Source: Eubacteriales bacterium
GTDB taxonomy: Bacteria > Bacillota > Clostridia > Christensenellales > CAG-138
NCBI GenBank assembly: GCA_030695285.1
Contig: JAUYTF010000211.1
Span: 1-5,160, forward strand
Reading direction: 5' to 3'
DNA: 5,160 nucleotides
Position 1 is the first letter of the stretch; every line of letters starts with the position of its first letter. The notes beneath the pieces are model-generated. The model was given only the letters and a program-made list of their open reading frames with translations, was not told the DNA's origin and did no database searches. Below are positions 1-5,160 of this stretch, one piece after another. A program made the position numbers and the translations under genes.

Positions 1-2
1 TG

Positions 3-278
3 ATGGTGATCGGTGGCGTGTTTATGGTGAAGCGAAAGGTGGTTGCCATCGTGGGCTGGCCGGGCAAAATCGCAACGGGGTTGATTGCGCTGGGCGTCAT
101 GCTATCGCTTATGTCGTTCCTTTCAATACAGGTGGAACCCTGGAATTTCGTCGTTCTCGCGGTAGCGACTGCGATGTCGTATTTCGCATTGTTTTATTAT
201 GCCGTAACACAGCTACCCCGCGCATTCGGAAAACGGGATTCTACAAAAACCGCTTCCAGCCAAATGAACGACAGCTGA
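3..278 (+). CDS. Small two-helix membrane protein, unknown function; 5' end uncertain
   Basis: The reading frame ends with TGA at 276-278. It encodes up to 91 residues from the ATG at 3, but the frame is still open at the left edge of the window, so the gene may begin further upstream. An internal ATG at 24 is an alternative start, preceded by a weak GGTGG at 12-16. Two hydrophobic stretches are visible, about residues 22-42 and 48-70, with a basic segment (K10, R11, K12) before the first. The tail is short, hydrophilic and Ser/Thr/Lys-rich. This looks like a small inner-membrane protein with two transmembrane helices. I recognise no family motif and assign no function. Its base composition is visibly less GC-rich than the operon downstream. 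The operon's own promoter follows it, so it is probably a separate transcription unit. I see no T-tract terminator between the two. Confidence 0.6.
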   Translation: MVIGGVFMVKRKVVAIVGWPGKIATGLIALGVMLSLMSFLSIQVEPWNFVVLAVATAMSYFALFYYAVTQLPRAFGKRDSTKTASSQMNDS

Positions 279-286
279 AGCGCCCC

Positions 287-301
287 TGCGCAAATTGCGC
301 A
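287..301. promoter_or_regulatory. 15-bp perfect palindrome upstream of the rimP promoter
   Basis: The sequence TGCGCAA-A-TTGCGCA is a perfect 7+7 inverted repeat around one central base. Its centre (294) is 15 bases before the -35 box, or about -50 from the predicted start of transcription. That position would suit an activator or repressor operator. It could also fold as a small hairpin at the end of the upstream transcript, but it is followed by A's rather than T's, so it is not a typical + strand terminator. The regulatory role is inference. Confidence 0.35.
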
Positions 302-308
302 AAAAGGC

Positions 309-337
309 TTGCAAACGCGGAAAAAAGCTGTTATTAT
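309..337 (+). promoter_or_regulatory. Sigma-A-type promoter of the rimP-nusA-rnpM-ylxQ-infB operon
   Basis: The -35 box is TTGCAA (309-314), matching the TTGACA consensus at four of six positions. The -10 box is TATTAT (332-337), matching TATAAT at five of six. The spacer is exactly 17 bp, and TG at 329-330 makes an extended -10. A run of A's fills much of the spacer. Transcription would start near 343-345, giving an untranslated leader of about 188 nt before rimP. This is the only convincing promoter before the operon within the window. Confidence 0.75.
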
Positions 338-367
338 ACCTATGTTGGATGATTGAACTTTTAGCGG

Positions 368-396
368 AGAGTGGGCAAAACCCACTCTTTCGTTTT
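368..396 (+). terminator. Leader terminator/attenuator, candidate NusA-dependent autoregulation site
   Basis: An 8-bp perfect stem (AGAGTGGG at 368-375 with CCCACTCT at 381-388) closes a five-base loop, CAAAA. Two further G-T pairs are possible below it. It is followed by TTCGTTTT (389-396), a T tract interrupted by CG. The hairpin starts only about 24 nt after the predicted transcription start, so termination here would yield an RNA of roughly 50 nt and silence the operon. In B. subtilis the rimP (ylxS)-nusA operon is known to be repressed by NusA-dependent termination in its leader, and interrupted T tracts are typical of such sites. Shape and position agree with that model. NusA dependence in this organism is inferred. 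Confidence 0.7.
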
Positions 397-405
397 GAAG
401 GGTGC

Positions 406-451
406 TCTTTGCCTGCCCGTTTCATGATTTTACGATCATATCCGGCAAAGA
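406..451 (+). promoter_or_regulatory. Second leader hairpin of the rimP operon
   Basis: TCTTTGCC (406-413) and GGCAAAGA (444-451) pair perfectly over 8 bp. Inside lies a smaller hairpin, ATGAT (424-428) with ATCAT (435-439). It has no T tract, so it is not a terminator by itself. Its left arm shares bases 412-413 with a segment (412-418) that can pair instead with 494-500, so it could act as one state of a switch. The pairing is read directly from the sequence; the function is unknown. Confidence 0.45.
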
Positions 452-482
452 TTCAAATTTTCTGAAGGCGTTTTTTACGCTC

Positions 483-506
483 CCTGCCATGATGGGCAGG
501 TGTTTT
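483..506 (+). promoter_or_regulatory. Third leader hairpin, GC-rich, terminator-like, just before the rimP ribosome binding site
   Basis: CCTGCC (483-488) pairs with GGCAGG (495-500) around a six-base loop, followed by TGTTTT (501-506). It ends 19 bases before the rimP ribosome binding site. The right arm, read as GGGCAGG at 494-500, is also perfectly complementary to CCTGCCC at 412-418, so a long-range alternative would remove this hairpin. It could be a second weak terminator or a structure affecting rimP translation. Both readings are inference. Confidence 0.4.
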
Positions 507-519
507 CAGCAGCTTTTTT

Positions 520-526
520 GGAGGAG
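520..526 (+). promoter_or_regulatory. Ribosome binding site that fixes the rimP TTG start
   Basis: GGAGGAG at 520-526 is a near-perfect Shine-Dalgarno sequence. It lies 5 bases before TTG at 532 (7 bases measured from GGAGG). There is no ATG or GTG at a better distance, so this site decides in favour of the TTG start. Confidence 0.85.
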
Positions 527-531
527 TTCGA

Positions 532-984
532 TTGAACACAGCACAAAAGGTAGAACAACTGCTCAAGCAACCGGTCGCGGATCTCGGCTATGAGCTGTGC
601 GATGTGGAGTTTATCAAAGAATATGGAGACTGGGTGCTCACGCTGTTTATCGACAAAGATGGCGGCGTGAATATTGACGACTGCGAGCGCGTCAGCCGCG
701 CGGTCGATCCTCTGCTTGACGAGGCAGACCCCGTCGAGCAGGCGTATATGCTCTCCGTCTCCTCGCTTGGCCTTGACCGCCCGCTCAAGAAGGATGCGGA
801 CTTTGCCCGCAACATCGGCAAGCGCATCGAGATCAAGCTTTTCGCACCGAAAGACGGCAAAAAAGAGTTCAAGGGCGAGCTGGCCGGCTTTGACGAAAAC
901 AGCATCGTCGTGCGCCTCGAGAGCGGCGAACTCACACTAGAGCGCAAAGCCATCGCGCTCGCGCGGCCTGAACTGATATTTTAA
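532..984 (+). CDS. rimP: Ribosome maturation factor RimP
   Basis: RimP binds the immature 30S ribosomal subunit in the cytoplasm and helps the 16S rRNA and early proteins assemble. The 150-residue product has the family's usual length and two-domain build. The N-terminal alpha/beta domain (about residues 1-80) carries LTLFIDKDGGVNIDDCERVS, the common FID-x-(D/G)GG-x-x-x-DDC signature. It is followed by YMLSVSSLGLDRPLKK (about residues 82-97), matching the usual VSSPGLDRPL block except that Leu replaces the usual Pro. The C-terminal Sm-like beta barrel (about 98-150) ends in PELIF. Translation starts at TTG behind a strong ribosome binding site. It is the first gene of the operon, directly downstream of the structured leader, and nusA follows after 88 bases. 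The identification is secure from sequence and context together. Confidence 0.96.
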   Translation: MNTAQKVEQLLKQPVADLGYELCDVEFIKEYGDWVLTLFIDKDGGVNIDDCERVSRAVDPLLDEADPVEQAYMLSVSSLGLDRPLKKDADFARNIGKRIEIKLFAPKDGKKEFKGELAGFDENSIVVRLESGELTLERKAIALARPELIF

Positions 985-1072
985 GAATTACGGGGCGTGT
1001 CCGCCGAAATGATCATCATAATCAAACGAAGCATTGTGGTAACACGGGATTATTTGTAAGGAGTAAGATAAG

Positions 1073-2158
1073 ATGAACACAGAGTTTGTCGAAGCATTGA
1101 GCGCGCTGGAAAAAGAACGCGGCATCAGCAAGGATGTTCTGGTTCTCGCCATCGAAGCCGCGCTGACCTCGGCCTATAAGCGCAACTACGGCGCAAACGC
1201 AAATGTGCGCGCGCAGATCGACCCGCACAGCGGCGAGTTTCGCATTTACGCCTCCAAGACGGTTGTGGAGGATGTCGAAAACCCGATCAACGAGATCTCG
1301 CTTGAGGACGCTAAGCACGTCAATATGCTCTACGAAGTGGGCGACGTGCTCGAAGAAGAGGTCAAGGCGAAGGAGTTTTCGCGCATTGCGGCGCAGACCG
1401 CCAAGCAGGTGGTCGTGCAGCGCATCCGCGAGGCGGAGCGCGGCGTGATCTACGAAGAATACGTGGAAAAAGAAAATGAAGTGCTCACCGCTATCGTACA
1501 ACGCGTGGAAAAGGGCAATGTTTACGTCGAGCTTGGCAAGACCGACGGCATCCTGACCCCGAACGAGATGATTCACGGCGAAACCTACGAGAACAACGAC
1601 CGCATCAAGGTCTATGTGCTCGAGGTGCGCAAGGACAGCAAGGGGCCGCAGGTTCTCGTGAGCCGCACGCATCCGGGTCTCGTCAAGCGCCTGTTTGAGC
1701 TGGAGGTGCCGGAGATTCAGACCGGCGTGGTGCAGATTAAATCCATCGCGCGTGAGGCGGGCTTCCGCACAAAGGTTGCCGTTCATTCGACGGATATGCA
1801 GGTGGACGCGGTCGGCGCTTGCGTCGGCCAGCGCGGCGCGCGCGTAGAGCGCATCGTCAATGAACTGCACAACGAAAAGATCGACATCATCGAGTGGGAT
1901 TCCGACTCGGCAGTCTATATCGCAAAGGCGCTCAGCCCCGCAAAGGTGCTGATGGTGTATATCAACGAAGATGAAAAAGCGGCGAAGGTCATCGTGCCGG
2001 ACACCCAGCTTTCGCTTGCCATCGGCAAAGAAGGGCAAAACGCCCGCCTTGCCGCGAAGCTGACCGGCTGGAAGATCGACATCAAGAGCCAGGCTCAAGC
2101 GGAAGAGGCGATGGATGCCTTCTATCGCGAAGACGAAGAGAGCGAAAGCGAGGCGTAA
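1073..2158 (+). CDS. nusA: Transcription termination/antitermination factor NusA
   Basis: NusA binds RNA polymerase and nascent RNA, promotes pausing and hairpin-dependent termination, and takes part in antitermination on rRNA operons. The 361-residue product shows the four expected domains. The polymerase-binding N-terminal domain is about residues 1-125. The S1 domain is about 135-199 (VGKGNV-type strand, then [13 protein letters not shown]). KH1 is about 203-277, opening with the hallmark [19 protein letters not shown] and carrying its GxxG loop as GQRG at 252-255. KH2 is about 300-345 with GKEG at 318-321 in [21 protein letters not shown]. It ends in an acidic tail and lacks the C-terminal acidic repeats of proteobacterial NusA, as is usual in Firmicutes. 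ATG at 1073 follows TAAGGAG (1057-1063) at 9 bases. rnpM starts 3 bases after its stop. It may control its own operon through the leader terminator at 368-396. Confidence 0.98.
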   Translation: MNTEFVEALSALEKERGISKDVLVLAIEAALTSAYKRNYGANANVRAQIDPHSGEFRIYASKTVVEDVENPINEISLEDAKHVNMLYEVGDVLEEEVKAKEFSRIAAQTAKQVVVQRIREAERGVIYEEYVEKENEVLTAIVQRVEKGNVYVELGKTDGILTPNEMIHGETYENNDRIKVYVLEVRKDSKGPQVLVSRTHPGLVKRLFELEVPEIQTGVVQIKSIAREAGFRTKVAVHSTDMQVDAVGACVGQRGARVERIVNELHNEKIDIIEWDSDSAVYIAKALSPAKVLMVYINEDEKAAKVIVPDTQLSLAIGKEGQNARLAAKLTGWKIDIKSQAQAEEAMDAFYREDEESESEA

Positions 2159-2161
2159 CGC

Positions 2162-2443
2162 TTGGCGAAGAAAATTCCAATGCGGATGTGCGTCTCCTGC
2201 CGGGAGATGCAGCCCAAGAAAGAATTGGTGCGCATTGTGCGCACGCCGGAGAGCACAGTAGTGCTCGACGCGACAGGCCGCGCCAATGGCAGGGGTGCGT
2301 ATCTCTGCAAAAAGAGCGCGTGCCTCGAAAAGGCGATCAAGTCCCGCGCGCTGGAACGCGCGTTGGAGACGAAGATCGAGAGCGAAACCTACGAGACGCT
2401 GCGCGCGCAGTTTGCAAGCTATCATGAACAGCAAGCTCAATAA
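2162..2443 (+). CDS. rnpM: RNase P modulator RnpM (YlxR family)
   Basis: This small RNA-binding protein was long known as YlxR. The B. subtilis member binds RNase P and modulates its activity in vitro, hence RnpM. The 93-residue product shows the whole family signature. IPMRMCVSCREMQPKKELVR at about residues 5-24 holds the paired Cys10/Cys13. DATGRANGRGAYLC (about 36-49) is the conserved GRGAYLC core, followed by CLEKAIKSRALERAL (54-68). The start is TTG at 2162, three bases past the nusA stop, with GAGG at 2150-2153 inside the nusA end as a weak ribosome binding site. The MAKKIPMR opening matches the usual start of the family. An ATG further in (2180) would cut into the conserved block and is unlikely. 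Tight spacing implies translation coupled to nusA. Confidence 0.94.
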   Translation: MAKKIPMRMCVSCREMQPKKELVRIVRTPESTVVLDATGRANGRGAYLCKKSACLEKAIKSRALERALETKIESETYETLRAQFASYHEQQAQ

Positions 2444-2765
2444 CGCAATCGGGTTCGCGATGAAGGCGGGGCGCCTCAAGTCCGGCGATTATGTCACCGA
2501 GAAGCTGCTGCGCGCCAAGAACGCGAAGATTGCGCTGATCGATACAACCGCCTCGGATAACACGAAGGACAAATACCGCGACATCTGCAAGTACAGCGCA
2601 ATCGAGCTCATCGAGGTCGAGGAGCTTGGCCGCTGGATCGGAAAACCCGGGCGCATGGTCGCTGCGGTGACGGACGAATCGTTCGCGCAGATGATACGGC
2701 GCGCACTGGAGCAAAACAAGACCGAACCGGAGCAGAACAAGACTGAATCGGAAGAACAGCGTTGA
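2424..2765 (+). CDS. ylxQ: L7Ae/L30e-family RNA-binding protein YlxQ
   Basis: YlxQ proteins have the L7Ae/L30e ribosomal-protein fold; the B. subtilis protein has been reported to bind kink-turn RNA. Its cellular target is not settled. The 113-residue product shows the typical pattern: NAIGFAMKAGRLKSGDYVTE (about residues 7-26), then AKIALIDTTASDNTKDKY, and ELGRWIGKPGRMVAAVTDE (about 72-90). It is a little longer than the usual 100 residues because of a charged tail containing two copies of EQNKTE. The ATG at 2424 lies inside rnpM, giving a 20-nt overlap in a different frame. No Shine-Dalgarno sequence is visible before it, so it is probably translated by ribosomes finishing rnpM. A longer frame open to 2286 codes only for Arg-rich sequence in the shadow of rnpM and is not part of the protein. 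Confidence 0.92.
   Translation: MNSKLNNAIGFAMKAGRLKSGDYVTEKLLRAKNAKIALIDTTASDNTKDKYRDICKYSAIELIEVEELGRWIGKPGRMVAAVTDESFAQMIRRALEQNKTEPEQNKTESEEQR
2709..2750 (+). repeat. 21-bp tandem duplication in the ylxQ tail
   Basis: Two adjacent 21-bp units (2709-2729 and 2730-2750) encode EQNKTEP and EQNKTES. They differ at a few bases, so the duplication is not brand new. It accounts for much of the extra length of this YlxQ at its C-terminus, outside the folded domain. Confidence 0.8.
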
Positions 2766-2792
2766 AAAGCGCCAGTATACTGAAAAATTAAA

Positions 2793-2859
2793 GACAAACG
2801 CGCATCCGCTAGCAAAAGACGCTAGTGTGATGAAACCGAAATTGACAAACGCGCATCCG
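2793..2859 (+). repeat. Duplicated 16-bp element in the ylxQ-infB gap
   Basis: GACAAACGCGCATCCG occurs perfectly at 2793-2808 and again at 2844-2859, a 51-bp offset. The bases just before each copy are also similar (TGAAA, then an A-rich run). The rest of the 51-bp unit differs. The two copies lie in the 141-bp non-coding gap between ylxQ and infB. They could be a regulatory site used twice, or the remnant of a local duplication. Confidence 0.75.
2803..2832 (+). promoter_or_regulatory. Bulged hairpin between ylxQ and infB
   Basis: Bases 2803-2813 pair with 2821-2832 over 11 pairs, with one bulged T (2828) and one G-T pair. The loop is AAAAGAC. The left arm includes the end of the first 16-bp repeat. 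The following sequence is AAACCGAAATTG, with no T tract, so this is not an intrinsic terminator. It might be an mRNA processing or stability element, or help set infB expression relative to the upstream genes; that is inference. Confidence 0.45.
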
Positions 2860-2870
2860 TTTAATTTACA
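2842..2870 (+). promoter_or_regulatory. Possible weak internal promoter for infB
   Basis: TTGACA at 2842-2847 is a perfect -35 consensus and overlaps the second 16-bp repeat by four bases. At the ideal 17-bp spacing stands TTTACA (2865-2870), which matches the -10 consensus at only three positions. The better TTTAAT (2860-2865) is just 12 bp away, too close. A separate infB transcript is possible, but the -10 is poor. Confidence 0.25.
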
Positions 2871-2890
2871 GGGCGGACTGCGAAAAACGC

Positions 2891-2896
2891 GGGGGT
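2891..2896 (+). promoter_or_regulatory. infB ribosome binding site
   Basis: GGGGGT (2891-2896) can pair with the 16S 3' end like GGAGGT, with one G-U pair, 10 bases before ATG at 2907. An in-frame TAA stands immediately upstream (2904-2906), so 2907 is the earliest possible start in this frame. Confidence 0.6.
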
Positions 2897-2906
2897 AACG
2901 ACGTAA

Positions 2907-5160
2907 ATGGCAAAAAACATTTTTCTCGAATCGGCAAACGGAATTCAGAAGACCACAAAAGAGCTTCTGGAGAAGCTGACGTTGACGCAGAGCTCCGTTG
3001 GAGAGCTGCTTGTTTCCGTTCGCCATTCCGAAAGCGAGCTTCTTGATAAGGAGGAGCAAAAGCGCAAAGCGCGCGAAGAACGCGAGCGCATGGAGCGCCT
3101 GCGTGAAATGCTCGACTCCGATCAGGATCACGCCGCACATGCCGGGGGGAGAGACGACGACGATCTGCCGCAGCAAAATCCGGTCGTCACGGCGGAAGCA
3201 ACTGCAAAACAGGAAGCCGTGCAACCGACAGCCGTCGAAACACCCGCCGCATTGAAAAGCGCCGCTGAACAACCGGCGCACGAAGCGTCTGGCGCGGAGC
3301 CGCAAGCGCCGCAAGAGCCGCCAAAGCCGCAAGCAGCGCCGGAAGCGCCAAAGAAACCGGCCGGCAGCGGTTATGAAGCGCATGCCATTTCGCAGGACGA
3401 CCGTCGCCGCCCGCAGCAGCAGGGCGACCGCGCGCCATACCAGCCGCGCCCGCAGCAGGGCGGAAACTATCCGCCGCGACAGGACGGCTTTCAACCGCGC
3501 CCGCAGCAGGGCGGTAATTACCCGCAGCAGGGCAACGGCTATCAGCCGCGCCCGCAGCAGACTGGCGGCTACACACCACGCCCGCAGGGGGGCGGCAGTT
3601 TCCCGCAGCAGGGCAACGGCTATCAGCCACGTCCGCAACAGGCCGGCGGCTACACGCCACGCCCGCAGGGAGGCGGCAATTATCCGCCGCGTCCGCAGCA
3701 GGGCGGCACAGGCCCGCGTCCGGGACAACCCGGCGGCTTTGCGCCGCGCGGCCCGCGCCCCGCAGGAACCGGTGCTCCGGCAGCGCCCGCTGCAGGCAGC
3801 AAAGAGCGCGTGAGTAATTACGATCCAAACAAGAGCGTTTATGCCCGCTCGAAAGAAGCGGATAAAAAGGCGAAGAATAAGAAAGCGATGTCGCGCGAAG
3901 CCGCGCCCAGCGCAAGCAACTGGGATGATGATTCGACGGGAAACCGCAAACTCAGACGCGGGCTCAAGCAACCCATGCGGCGGCCGGAACCCGTCGTGAT
4001 TGAAAAGGCGGTGATCACCACGGAGACCATAACAGTCAAAGAATTATCCGAAAAAATCGGCAAGCCCGCATCGGACATCATCAAGAAGCTCTTTTTGCTG
4101 GGCATGCCTACGACGATCAATCAGGAGATCGATTTTGACACGTGCGAACTCGTTGCATCAGACTTTGGCATTGATCTAGAACTCAAGATCGCCAAGACAT
4201 TTGAAGAAGTGCTCACCGATAGCGCTTCCGGCGAAACGGACGCAGAGGAACTGCTCAAGAGTCGCCCGCCGGTGGTCACCATCATGGGGCACGTCGATCA
4301 CGGCAAGACCTCGCTGCTGGACGCGATTCGTAAAAGCAGCGTAACAGAGGGCGAAGCAGGCGGCATTACGCAGCACATCGGCGCGTATACCGTGACCTGC
4401 AACGAAAGACCGATTACATTTATCGATACGCCGGGCCACGAGGCGTTCACCTCCATGCGTGCGCGCGGCGCGCAGGTGACGGACATCGTCATCCTCGTCG
4501 TCGCAGCGGACGACGGCATCATGCCGCAGACCATCGAGGCGATCAACCACGCAAAAGCCGCGGGGGTGCCGATCATCGTTGCCATCAACAAGATGGACAA
4601 ACCCGATGCAAACCCGGAGCGCGTAAAGCAGCAGCTCACGGAGTATGAGCTCGTCTCCGAAGAATGGGGCGGCCAGACCATCATCGTGCCTGTATCTGCA
4701 AAGAATCAGGAAGGCCTTGACACCCTGCTGGAGATGATTCTGCTGCAGGCGGATGTGTTGGAACTCAAAGCCAATCCGGACCGGCTTGCCAAAGGCACGA
4801 TTATCGAAGCGAAGCTGGACAAAGGCCGCGGCCCGCTGGCGACCGTTCTCGTGCAAAACGGTACTTTGCGCCGCGGAGACACGATCGTTGCCGGCACAGC
4901 ATACGGCAAAGTGCGCGCCCTGACCGACGACAAAGGGAATATGGTTACCGAGGCGGGACCCAGCACTCCGGTCGAGGTGCTTGGCTTTAGCGAAGTGCCT
5001 GCCGCGGGAGATATCCTCAACGTTGCGGAAGTAGACAAACTCTCGCGTCAGGTTGTCGAAGAGCGCCGCGATAAGATCAAGGCCGCGCAGCTCAAGAGCA
5101 AGAGCAAAGTCTCGCTGGACGATCTGTTTACGCAGATGGCGGCCGACGAGCTAAAGGACA
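2907..5160 (+). CDS. infB: Translation initiation factor IF-2, 3' end beyond the window
   Basis: IF2 is the GTPase that brings formyl-Met-tRNA to the 30S subunit and drives subunit joining. 751 codons are visible; about 200 more are expected. Residues 1-75 form a predicted helical, highly charged N-terminus ([20 protein letters not shown], 48-67) unlike the usual first IF2_N domain. Residues 85-157 are Pro/Ala/Glu-rich, and 163-290 are a Gln/Pro/Gly/Arg/Tyr-rich disordered stretch with a 27-residue tandem repeat. A basic linker follows. A second IF2_N domain is at about 363-430 ([20 protein letters not shown]). The G domain has G1 GHVDHGKT (461-468), [10 protein letters not shown] as switch I/G2, G3 DTPGH (507-511), G4 NKMD (561-564) and G5 SAK (597-599), all intact. 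Domain II begins near 630 with [20 protein letters not shown]. The frame is continuous from the ATG to the G domain. It is the last gene visible; rbfA often follows. Confidence 0.97.
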   Translation, partial: MAKNIFLESANGIQKTTKELLEKLTLTQSSVGELLVSVRHSESELLDKEEQKRKAREERERMERLREMLDSDQDHAAHAGGRDDDDLPQQNPVVTAEATAKQEAVQPTAVETPAALKSAAEQPAHEASGAEPQAPQEPPKPQAAPEAPKKPAGSGYEAHAISQDDRRRPQQQGDRAPYQPRPQQGGNYPPRQDGFQPRPQQGGNYPQQGNGYQPRPQQTGGYTPRPQGGGSFPQQGNGYQPRPQQAGGYTPRPQGGGNYPPRPQQGGTGPRPGQPGGFAPRGPRPAGTGAPAAPAAGSKERVSNYDPNKSVYARSKEADKKAKNKKAMSREAAPSASNWDDDSTGNRKLRRGLKQPMRRPEPVVIEKAVITTETITVKELSEKIGKPASDIIKKLFLLGMPTTINQEIDFDTCELVASDFGIDLELKIAKTFEEVLTDSASGETDAEELLKSRPPVVTIMGHVDHGKTSLLDAIRKSSVTEGEAGGITQHIGAYTVTCNERPITFIDTPGHEAFTSMRARGAQVTDIVILVVAADDGIMPQTIEAINHAKAAGVPIIVAINKMDKPDANPERVKQQLTEYELVSEEWGGQTIIVPVSAKNQEGLDTLLEMILLQADVLELKANPDRLAKGTIIEAKLDKGRGPLATVLVQNGTLRRGDTIVAGTAYGKVRALTDDKGNMVTEAGPSTPVEVLGFSEVPAAGDILNVAEVDKLSRQVVEERRDKIKAAQLKSKSKVSLDDLFTQMAADELKD
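3522..3683 (+). repeat. 81-bp tandem repeat in infB, two copies
   Basis: Two adjacent 81-bp units (3522-3602 and 3603-3683) encode residues 206-232 and 233-259 of IF2. They begin [13 protein letters not shown] and share [11 protein letters not shown]. By eye they agree at 71 of 81 bases. Eight codons differ: five changes are synonymous and the other three are mild (T/A, S/N, F/Y). Shorter related units with [10 protein letters not shown] lie upstream, from about 3439. The repeat sits in the disordered linker ahead of the second IF2_N domain. Confidence 0.85.

Noticed and set aside
349..465. 38-codon frame (ATG to TGA) running through the leader terminator, possible leader peptide
   Set aside because: It starts only about five bases after the predicted transcript start and has no ribosome binding site. 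No run of a regulatory amino acid is present. Translation through the hairpin would matter if it were real, but nothing supports it.
401..470. tRNA-like impression from a hairpin followed by GATTCAAATT
   Set aside because: No acceptor stem, D arm or anticodon arm can be drawn around it.
402..593. 63-codon frame overlapping the start of rimP
   Set aside because: No ribosome binding site, it runs into rimP in another frame, and it covers leader structures that explain the region better.
1022..2479. Long open frame on the - strand, 485 codons, antisense to nusA and rnpM
   Set aside because: NusA with all its domains occupies the other strand. The reverse product is His/Arg/Ala-rich shadow sequence with no recognisable domain.
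2776..2781. TATACT in the palindrome CAGTATACTG as a -10 box after ylxQ
   Set aside because: The sequence 17 bp upstream (AGAACA) is a poor -35 box and no extended -10 is present. The 10-bp palindrome is short enough to be chance.
2780..2833. CTGA and GTGATGA resembling box D and box C of a kink-turn that YlxQ could bind
   Set aside because: The bases flanking the two boxes do not pair, so the required stem is missing. GATG is also tied up in the hairpin at 2803-2832.
3373..3813. 146-codon Arg-rich frame inside infB
   Set aside because: It is an alternative-frame reading of the Gln/Pro/Gly repeat tract. The infB frame is continuous through this region into the intact G domain.
2337..3971. 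Long open frame on the - strand, 544 codons, antisense to ylxQ and infB
   Set aside because: It mirrors the codon bias of the GC-rich + strand genes, is rich in Arg, Ala and Leu without any family motif, and lies opposite securely identified genes.

Overview
The window is the 5' two-thirds of a conserved bacterial translation/transcription operon, rimP-nusA-rnpM(ylxR)-ylxQ-infB, all on the + strand. It is preceded by the end of an unrelated small membrane-protein gene. The gene order, the presence of ylxR and ylxQ between nusA and infB, a NusA without C-terminal acidic repeats and strong GGAGG-type ribosome binding sites point to a Firmicute (Bacillota). The GC-rich coding sequence and the unusual IF2 N-terminus fit a Clostridia-type gut or environmental lineage. 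The genus cannot be read from this sequence.

Layout: 3-278 is a two-helix membrane protein of unknown function whose true start may lie outside the window. 279-531 is a regulatory region with a 15-bp palindrome, a good sigma-A promoter (309-337, 17-bp spacer, extended -10), and a structured leader of about 190 nt. The leader contains a terminator-like hairpin with an interrupted T tract, a second long hairpin, and a third GC-rich hairpin that competes with a long-range pairing. 532-984 is rimP (TTG start), 1073-2158 nusA, 2162-2443 rnpM (TTG start), and 2424-2765 ylxQ, overlapping rnpM by 20 nt. 2766-2906 is a gap with a duplicated 16-bp element, a bulged hairpin and a possible weak promoter. 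2907-5160 is infB, cut by the window end within domain II or the following linker region.

How they work together: RimP matures the 30S subunit, NusA controls RNA polymerase pausing, termination and antitermination, RnpM modulates RNase P, YlxQ is an L7Ae-type RNA-binding protein, and IF2 places initiator tRNA on the ribosome. The operon thus couples transcription elongation, RNA processing, ribosome assembly and translation initiation. The leader terminator fits the NusA autoregulation known in Bacillus subtilis, where NusA-dependent termination ahead of the rimP (ylxS) operon limits NusA synthesis.

I found no mobile element, CRISPR array, tRNA, rRNA or defence system. The core genes are ordinary. 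The parts most worth a second look are non-coding (the rimP leader and the ylxQ-infB gap) and the divergent N-terminal half of IF2, including its 27-residue tandem repeat.
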